From Dermacentor variabilis (taxonomy: Eukaryota > Arthropoda > Arachnida > Ixodida > Ixodidae): a stretch of DNA of 64,000 nucleotides. The position numbers and the translations under genes were made by a program. The notes under the pieces are model-generated. The model searched no databases. It worked only from the letters and a program-made list of their open reading frames with translations, and was not told the DNA's origin. Positions 57,726 through 64,000 of the stretch are shown here, piece after piece. The stretch's first letter is position 1, and every line of letters begins with the position of its first letter. Where the stretch lies: positions 204,331,250 to 204,395,249 of the forward strand of contig NC_134570.1 in the NCBI RefSeq assembly GCF_050947875.1. The letters are read 5' to 3'.

Positions 57726-58129
57726 CACATAACTCGCTTTACACCATGTTAAAGGTAACCGTGTTCACAAGGCACATCTCCTGCATGCTTCAGCGCGAGG
57801 CTGTACACAGCGTATGGAGGCATGGGTGCACACTCTGGTGCACCTCGAGGGCTACGACAGCGGCTCTCTCTGATGAGCACCTCTCCCCGTGGCACTGTGT
57901 GTACTACGCCTACTTGGGTGATATGGACCACTGGCCATTGAAGGTTGCTATCTTGCCGTTGCTATCGATATGCAGGCACCCGAGTTGGCCCAGTGCCATG
58001 CAGTTGCGGTCGGCTATTATTCTGCCATTATCGGGAGATGACAATTCATCGACGCTTCATTTATGTTGTTTACTACGTTTTGCGACGGCGTTCTACCCTT
58101 TCAACTTTGTGCAGTAGACTTAGAACTAA

Positions 58130-58362
58130 ATTGTTTAAATTATTGCATTTTGCATGCCAAAACCATGATCGGATTATTAGGCATGCCGTAGTGGGGAACT
58201 CAAATAATTTTGACCACCTGGGCTTCATTAACGTGCCCTCAATGCACAGTACACGGGTGTCTTTGCGTTTTGTCCCCATTGAAATGTGGCTTCCATGGCC
58301 GGGATTTGATCCCGCGACCTCCTTCTAAGCAGTGAAAACCACTAAACAACCACGACGAGTGG
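58130..58362 (-). mobile_element. tRNA-derived SINE
   Basis: On the minus strand an A-box-like TGGTTGTTTAGTGG (58,352-58,339) is followed about 30 bp later by a B box GATCAAATCC (58,311-58,302) inside GGTCGCGGGATCAAATCCCG. This is the RNA polymerase III promoter layout of tRNA-type SINEs. The unrelated body runs to an AT-rich tail near 58,130. Confidence 0.75.
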
Positions 58363-59114
58363 AACTAAAGAGACAGAAAAAAATGTGTGGTGAAGCTGAC
58401 TTTAGCAAACAGGCCACCATTGGGCAACAATTTCTCTTGCTTAAAAGGCGGGTGTGTGTTAGATTTCTACATTGTTTAGGAGCTCTAATGTCATTTCTAC
58501 ATTAGTTTACTACTTTTGACACATAGAAAGTGCACATTATTTTGCTTTGGAGGCATGTTAGACTTGCGAAAGTACTGCCCAATGAATCAGCAGTGATTTT
58601 GGATTTTTTTTCTGCATCATGTTTAGCTTCACTCGCCAGATAATATTGTCATTTTCATCTGTCCCGTCAGGGTCTAAATAATGGAATGCGACTGTAGTTC
58701 TTCGGCCGAAGCGACGTCAGAAATGTAACATCGACGTGCGTGTGGCTGATACTGCAGCCGTAATGGCAAAGCCTTTTCAAAATGCCGGCATGCTGCAGTA
58801 GTTTCTGCTTCCAGCCAAATAGAATGCGTCGCAATTGTATGCAGAATCCACTTTTGTCCCACTAATAGTAAAATGTATGACAAGCTCTCGAAAAAAAAGA
58901 AAAAGACAGAGAAAGGACGGCAGCTGCCCTCATAGTACTGAAATAGTGGGTGATCGGAACCGGCCGTGCCCCATTTTGAAAGAGCTCTAATGCCACCGCT
59001 CGCATTTTGTTCTTTAGATGAAGTTTTTAACGGAAACTTGCAGCTAGATGCCAAAATGTGCTGGGAAGAAAAATTAAGATACAGAACATCTATTTTCAGA
59101 CAATAGTGGTGCCC
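58363..59114. other. Intronic stretch, no gene seen
   Basis: A 155-codon minus-strand frame at 58,674-59,141 shows no known motif and includes a low-complexity run. I do not support it as a gene. Confidence 0.4.
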
Positions 59115-59343
59115 AAGGTGTCTACAAAACTGTGAAACCACGAAAACCGGAAATTCTCAGGGATTTTGAATAGTCTGGAAATACTGAGGGAAAACTTAGG
59201 GAATTTGTGCTTCTATTTAGGAAAATCAGCAGTAATTTTGTTGAAGGGCAACGAAAGTCGCGCTAATGCTGGCTCGAGTAACAGAAAGATTGTAACAAAT
59301 CCTCTTTGATGCTGTGCCGTCCGCTGGAGGAGTTGCCAGTGTA

Positions 59344-60030
59344 CCGTCAACGACTGACTTTCAGGGCGTCTGATAATTCGGACGGCTTCACGGTGCCGCC
59401 ACGTCCCCCATAGACTCAATCTATAAGAACGTCAGAAACTTCGGACGTAAGAACCCTTCACCTTCGAGTTTTCAGACTTTTTGCCATGACTGCCGGTCCG
59501 AAACAGCATTAATCAAAACCACCACCATTTCCGTCATTTTGATTACCTTGCCACCTCGAACCGGCACTTACGCACGCAGATCTGCTGGCAGCCGTACCCA
59601 TCACTGCGGCAACACTGGGCCTAGCTGCCTCAATGTTCGCTATAAAGCTTCTTGCCGTTCTGTGCCATGTTTTTTTTTTAAGGAATTCGCCACTGTCAGC
59701 AATGGCACCCACTCCACCTTTGGGGTCCTCGCAATTCGTTTCGAAGCCCGGAAAGCATGGCACGTTTCCTAATGCTGATTCCAGAAAGTCAGCTTTGCCT
59801 CAGCACAGCAGTGTTACGTGGTGAAGCATATCAAGTGTGGTAAGGGGGCAATTCTCATGGGACACACTAGGTACTCCTTCATGTATTCCTTAAGAATGTG
59901 TTCCGTATGTATACTGTGCACCCGCCATCTCTTGTCACAGTACGAGCACCAATATGCCTAATTAGTGTACTTACTGGAAGGCCTTCCGAGCTTTCTCGGT
60001 TGTGCCTGCGGCAATTTGAGCTCTTAAAGG
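59344..60030. mobile_element. Tigger-like MITE piece
   Basis: It starts TA|CCGTCAACGACTGACTTTC and matches the families at 27.6 and 39.96 kb in the middle (ACAGCAGTGTTACGTGGT.AAGCAT; TTTTTGCCATGACTGC.GGTC). The right end is replaced by other repeat sequence. Confidence 0.55.
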
Positions 60031-60048
60031 GCCCCTCACCAGGTCTGT

Positions 60049-60240
60049 CATAAGAAGCAAACAAACACTGACACCAAGGACAACATAGGGGAAATTACTT
60101 GTGCTTAATAAATGAAATAAAGAAAAGATAAATTAATGGAAATGAAAGTGCATGAAAAAAACTTACTGCAGGTGGGGAACGATCCCACAACCTTCGCATT
60201 ACGCATGCTCTACCAATTCATCTATGGCGGCGTCGTTTCT
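60049..60240 (-). mobile_element. tRNA-derived SINE (same family as 28.6 kb)
   Basis: On the minus strand, TAGATGAATTGGTAGAGC (60,224-60,207) closely resembles a tRNA D-arm/A box, and GGTTGTGGGATCGTTCCCC (60,192-60,174) the T-arm/B box. The tail continues to AACAAACACTGACACC (plus-strand sense) at 60,059. Confidence 0.8.
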
Positions 60241-60424
60241 CCATCCACTTTATTGAGTATTTGTTTTTCTTGTAGAACCCAGGGAGCGTTAGCTGGCATT
60301 TCTGCCGCAGGCGTCACGAGAACATGATCTTTTTTGGGTGAAGGCGCCTGGTCAATAAACCCACACATGCTACCTGAAGGCATCAATGTTGCCGGAGTTG
60401 AGACTCTCATTATAAATGAGAAGA

Positions 60425-60632
60425 AAGAGGGTTAACCGAGGGGCCCAATTTTTATTATTCATATCATAAGAAACCAACAAACACTGACACCAAAGACAGC
60501 ATGGAGGAAATAACTTGTGCTGAATAAATAAAATAAAGAAATGATAAATTAATGGAAATGAGAGTGCATGAAAAAACAACTTACCGCAGGTGGGGAACGA
60601 TCCCACAACCTTCGCATTACGTGTGCATACCT
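60425..60632 (-). mobile_element. tRNA-derived SINE, second copy, 5' truncated
   Basis: It repeats the tail and B-box region of the 60.05-kb copy (GGTGGGGAACGATCCCACAA) but stops before the A box. The 3' side includes GGGTTAACCGAGGGGCCCAA, shared with the 28.55-kb copy. Confidence 0.75.
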
Positions 60633-60639
60633 GCGAACC

Positions 60640-61281
60640 CTCCTGATTCGCCCTGGAGACTCCCGATTTTTTACTGAACTTTCCAATTGTACAATCAATG
60701 TCTTATATGTGCCGAAAAGTGGTAGCAGCAAAAAAGTGGTCGCTGAGCAGCAAGACAACATAGTGAAATTTCTCTGGAACAACTGCGATGACAGTGTCAT
60801 ACGTGTGGAGTGCCTGTTTACAGGATTCCTCGTCGAACGCAACCTACCTCTTAGTGTCAGCCACCACGTTGGGCCTCATCTACGGAAAATATTTCCGAAA
60901 TGCAACGAGGCGAGGTGCTATGCATGTGGACGCAGCTCTGAAGAATGCGGAGGTGGCCAACCTGAAATTTATTTTGCAGGCATCGCTCTTGAGTCTTCGT
61001 TTCTTCATTCAGAGTTTTCCTCAGCTGCTGCACCGAGATTCCAGTGAATCTGCTAAAGACGCTTTACATGCTCTCGAAGCTTAGTTAAGGTAATGCTGGA
61101 TTTACTCGTGATACCGTATAGCAACGCAGAGTGTGAGAGGATTTTTAGCATGGCACGGAAAACTAGATCTGAGTTCCGCTCATCAATGTGCAACACAACC
61201 CTCCAACACGTGCTGCTAGTGAGAGGCCATCAGTCAGGGCCATGTTTTGAGCAAAGCTACTCTGACAAATTTTTGAAGTGA
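60640..61281 (+). pseudogene. hAT transposase N- and C-terminal parts
   Basis: TGFLVERNLPLSVSHHVGPH, LRKIFPKCNEARCYACGRS is the N-terminal hAT pattern (F..E.NLP......L...MFP). After an internal deletion, LDLLVIPYSNAECERIFSMA, RKTRSEFRSSMCNTTLQHVL is the dimerisation domain. The central catalytic part is missing. Confidence 0.8.
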
Positions 61282-61667
61282 GCAAAGTCTGCTACTGCAA
61301 GGTCCTGCAAAAGGACTCATCGAACACTGCCTGAAAGTTTGCAGGCATCAAACACCAATTCAGCTACCGCAGTAGCTGAATTGGTGGCTCAAAAAACAAA
61401 CGGTTGGCTGACGCGGAGATGTGCTGCCCTTCTGTTTTATTTTTGAATAAGATAAACACTAGTCCTTACTACTCAAACTGTATTAAGTAGTTTTTTTTTA
61501 TTTTTTAACATGCTTACTAGAGAATGGCAGCATCATGCAACATGATGTCAACCCATCTTGACATAAGACGAAGTTCTGTGTCACACAGGGAATTTTGCAA
61601 AGGCACTCAGGGAAAACCTGGAAAACTCTGGGAATTTTGAAATGTCAACTTGGTAGACACCCTGGGT

Positions 61668-62955
61668 GCCGAATCGTAATTGTCGATGCCAGCTTCAGTG
61701 TCATCAATCTTTGCACCTTTTACAGGGCGGGCTCACATATAGCTAACTACTTATACAATGACTTTTTACAAAGCTATACAGTTTCTTAATAAATGGGTCT
61801 GACTGTATCTCTTTCATGTGGTGTGACTCGTTACTTTAATATACACTTATTGAACGAGAAAAAGGGAAACCGAGAAACTCTATTTTGGTTTATGGGGATT
61901 CAGGGCCTTACCGCGCCACATCCCCCAGCTTGCGCATCGTGCTTAGCTCGAACTCCGGAAACTGCTGCTGTAATGGCAATGTGGCGGACACGGCTAGCAC
62001 GCTGGAGCTGCAATATATACTCGTGCATTGGGTGCAGGTTGTTTTCTGAGATTTGGGGTTAAAATCGGGGGTGTGGTCATTACACGTAGAAAAAGATATT
62101 TCTTTTTTCATAAATATTTTCGGTGGTAGTACTTGCTTTTATTGAACTACGGTACTCGCTGCGACAGCAGCATCTCTGAGACTGCTTTTGCTATCTGGAG
62201 GCACTGAAAACTGCACGGCTGCCTTGTTATGCCACCAATTAAAAAAAAAGAAGAAGAAGAAGCTTCGGATTTCTCGCACCACAGCACAGATAACACTGCC
62301 ACATTTTTTAAAATCCAGACTGCAGCTTGTATACGAGCAGTCTTCATATATTTTTGTGGGGGCATCTTTTTAACAATTTTCTGAGTACAGCTTTTTTCTG
62401 AGTGCGGTCATAACATGGCTACATACAATAATTTCCCGCGCAGACTGCACTTCTTCCTCTCGCCATTGAGTCACCGCGCGAGCAAATGTCACTAGGATGC
62501 ACCATGATTGGCCTCCCAAGTGGCGGCCCCCGAGTACCCTCTCCACGTAAGCTCTCCTTCGCTGAGTGCTTCTTCGCCGTGGCAGATGCTCACAGGTGTG
62601 CAATGACTTGGTTGCATGGGACCTTTGCTCCCGTGATGTCTCATTCTCGTACTTCACCGACTGCTACTCGGTTAGCCCTTGTGGAGTGGCCACACATACT
62701 CGATCAGTCTTGCGATCAGTCTTTGCTCGTAAGTGCCATGACTGTCACACTCTGTTTAATAATCCTGGGTCAATAAAGCTGTGTTTGTTGGCAATCTGAC
62801 TCCGGAGCCTTATCTGCGCCATGTCAGAGAGCTGACGAACCTGAAGTGGAGGAGGGTTCTGCCATTTTCTGACCATCACTCGTAGGTTGAGCCTTGTGCA
62901 GACCCATCTCCACATGCTTGGCACAACCATGGGAAGCCATGGGAGAATTGACAAA
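61668..62955. other. Repeat-derived intronic stretch
   Basis: GTCTGACTGTA at 61,796 looks like a Tigger end; GGGGGTGTGGTCATTACACG near 62,068 and GAACTACGGTA near 62,144 match the CCGTAT-family interior and end. AATAAAGCTG at 62,773 may be an LTR polyadenylation signal. No gene is supported. Confidence 0.4.
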
Positions 62956-62959
62956 AAAA

Positions 62960-63858
62960 AGCATAGGTGAAATTAATTGTGGCACTACGAGGTTTATTGA
63001 CTGTTAGTGGGAATCTCAGTCATGTTGGATCTAGCACAGAGAGCAGCCGAGCAATTCCAGTGAGCAGGAACAGCGACACCGACCCTTTGGTCGCTGTCTT
63101 TCTCACTTCAGGAACCATGTGGCTGCAGTAATACTTCTGCTATTTTCATCCTTACAATGGGCCAACGAGAGAGGAGTAGCCATCCTGGCCACTCACGGTG
63201 ACAACATGATAAGGGGATCATAATACAGTTTAGGCCTGTTGACGTGCACTGTCTCACGACCCCGACGCCGCAGATCGTCGGATGGAGTCAGAGGTTCGAC
63301 CACATAGTTTACAGCAGATGTACAGGCAACGTTCTGATAGGCTCCATGGTATTAAGCCATCGGCTTAGATGAAAGACCGGGAACGTGAGGCAGAATCCAT
63401 AACCAAACGAGGAAGCCGACACGGAAAGTTGTAGTGCTCAGGTCGTTGTCATGCTGATTCCGCTGGTGAGCTTGACTCTCCGTCGTGAAGGTAATGGCAA
63501 TTTGGCGACATTCTTCAGCGTACATGGCTACTTCTGATATCGGCCTAAATTCGGAAGCGTCGAGTTGGTATGGCAAAAACGGAAGACACTTTGTCGAGAC
63601 TAAAGTGTGAAACAGCGGAAGCCTGACACCATTGCCAATGACGATTTGTTGCGTCGGAAACACCACGGAGGCACACAACTCGTCCACTGTTATGTGAATG
63701 TTTGTTTGTTTATTAAATGCCTGCAAGATTGTTCTGGACGAAGTGTCTGTTAAAGTAGTTTGTGGCCGCCTGGAACTGTTGCAGCACCGTTTGTGGATCA
63801 GGAGGAGACGCGTCTTCCATGGCAGTGTTGGGTGTTGTTGGCCATCCTCATCATCCAC
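62960..63858 (-). mobile_element. gypsy retrotransposon tail, minus strand
   Basis: The minus strand from 63,858 codes for a decayed integrase C-terminal half and continues to 63,190. The following 62,960-63,180 resembles an LTR part with AATAAACC near 62,998 (minus). The 5' part of the element is missing or lies beyond the window. Confidence 0.75.
63190..63540 (-). pseudogene. gypsy integrase C-terminus
   Basis: RPISEVAMYAEECRQIAITF, TTESQAHQRNQHD, VGFLVWLWILPHVPGLSSK, and after a TAA at about 63,349 YHGAYQNVACTSAVNYVVEP and ETVHVNRPKLYYDPL. The order Y..ECR..A...T...Q..R.D, then VWLW.P...PGLSSK and YHG.Y.V, is the gypsy integrase end with a GPY/F-type module. A frameshift precedes it near 63,560. 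Confidence 0.85.
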
Positions 63859-64000
63859 TTCGCTCGTTTGACTTGTACTTGCTCAGCTTGCCACGGCGAG
63901 ATGACGGTCACGGCACTTCCGAGCCTCATTCGCTTTGGTACCCGGCGATGCAGCGAGTCGCTTCAAACGCATTGCCTCTGTTGCGTTGGCCCGTCGCGTC

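Larger units (their letters stand above)
59116..61667 (+). mobile_element. hAT element with nested MITE and SINEs
   Basis: The left end CAAGGTGTCTAC and the complement of the right end GTAGACACCCTG differ at one of 12 positions. GGTGCC flanks both sides, a partial match to an 8-bp duplication. Both ends have subterminal GGGAATTT/GGGAAAA-type repeats. Coding remains are at 60,640-61,281. Confidence 0.65.

Noticed and set aside
58302..58352. A second possible tRNA on the minus strand
   Set aside because: A and B boxes are present, but the sequence continues into a long repeat body typical of a SINE, and no acceptor stem or anticodon arm is apparent.
58674..59141. A 155-codon minus-strand ORF as a host gene
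   Set aside because: There are no recognisable motifs, it includes a Phe run from a homopolymer, and it is surrounded by repeats; chance openness is likely.
60174..60224. A genuine tRNA gene (D-arm-like TAGATGAATTGGTAGAGC plus T-arm-like box)
   Set aside because: The arms do not close into a cloverleaf with a usable acceptor stem that I can see, and the same unit recurs with a shared non-tRNA tail, so it is a SINE.
49538..64000. Additional GCN1 exons after exon J
   Set aside because: I scanned for the helical repeats expected next in GCN1 with GT-AG borders in phase 0 and found none; candidates near 58.0 and 62.5 kb did not read as HEAT repeats.

Overview
The window is a piece of a large, repeat-packed animal genome. 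It is most likely from an arthropod, and the repertoire of TA-inserting pogo/Tigger, piggyBac-like, RTE, hAT and tRNA-SINE repeats suggests a hard tick; that taxonomic guess is an inference from general familiarity, not a computed match. Nothing bacterial is present: there are no operons, ribosome binding sites or dense ORFs, and the only host gene seen is split into short GT-AG exons.

The host gene is GCN1 (eIF2-alpha kinase activator GCN1, a giant ribosome-associated HEAT-repeat protein), on the + strand. Ten consecutive internal exons were assembled by hand: 1-64, 2407-2562, 15048-15140, 30481-30553, 31139-31307, 34207-34345, 36925-37043, 43805-43983, 48516-48609 and 49421-49537. All join in phase and give 401 uninterrupted codons (1,203 nt) from the N-terminal part of the protein. 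Neither the first nor the last exon lies in the window. From 49,538 to the end no further exon was recognised, so that intron is at least 14.4 kb.

Almost everything else is intronic transposon. 0.1-2.0 kb: piggyBac-like remnant with TTAA ends. 3.8-7.0 kb: a near-intact Tigger transposase element nested in another TA-flanked element. 8.0-11.2 kb: an RTE LINE inside a Tigger element inside a piggyBac-like element. 11.3-13.6 kb: a broken Tigger between microsatellites. 14.1-18.9 kb: MITEs and decayed Tiggers. 19.0-22.4 kb: a chimeric RTE LINE. 22.9-28.9 kb: gypsy remnant, Tigger derivatives, solo LTR, hAT remnant with a fold-back SINE. 30.6-36.4 kb: small inverted-repeat elements, a TTAA element with a gypsy tail inside, and LINE scraps. 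37.2-46.4 kb: Tigger pseudogene, LINE 3' end, hAT, pogo and an LTR. 49.9-57.7 kb: an RTE LINE interrupted by a P-superfamily-like element and by a pogo element that itself contains an I-like LINE. 58.1-64.0 kb: SINEs, a hAT element and a gypsy tail.

The most notable items are the THAP-encoding P-like element with near-perfect 25-bp TIRs and an 8-bp target duplication, the deep nests with readable target-site duplications, the recurrent TG-then-TA microsatellites growing out of Tigger TIR ends, the Tigger ORF broken only by one in-frame TGA, and several perfect or near-perfect fold-backs. I found no CRISPR array, toxin, viral gene or novel multi-gene system. All transposon family names rest on motif recognition, not on database searches.
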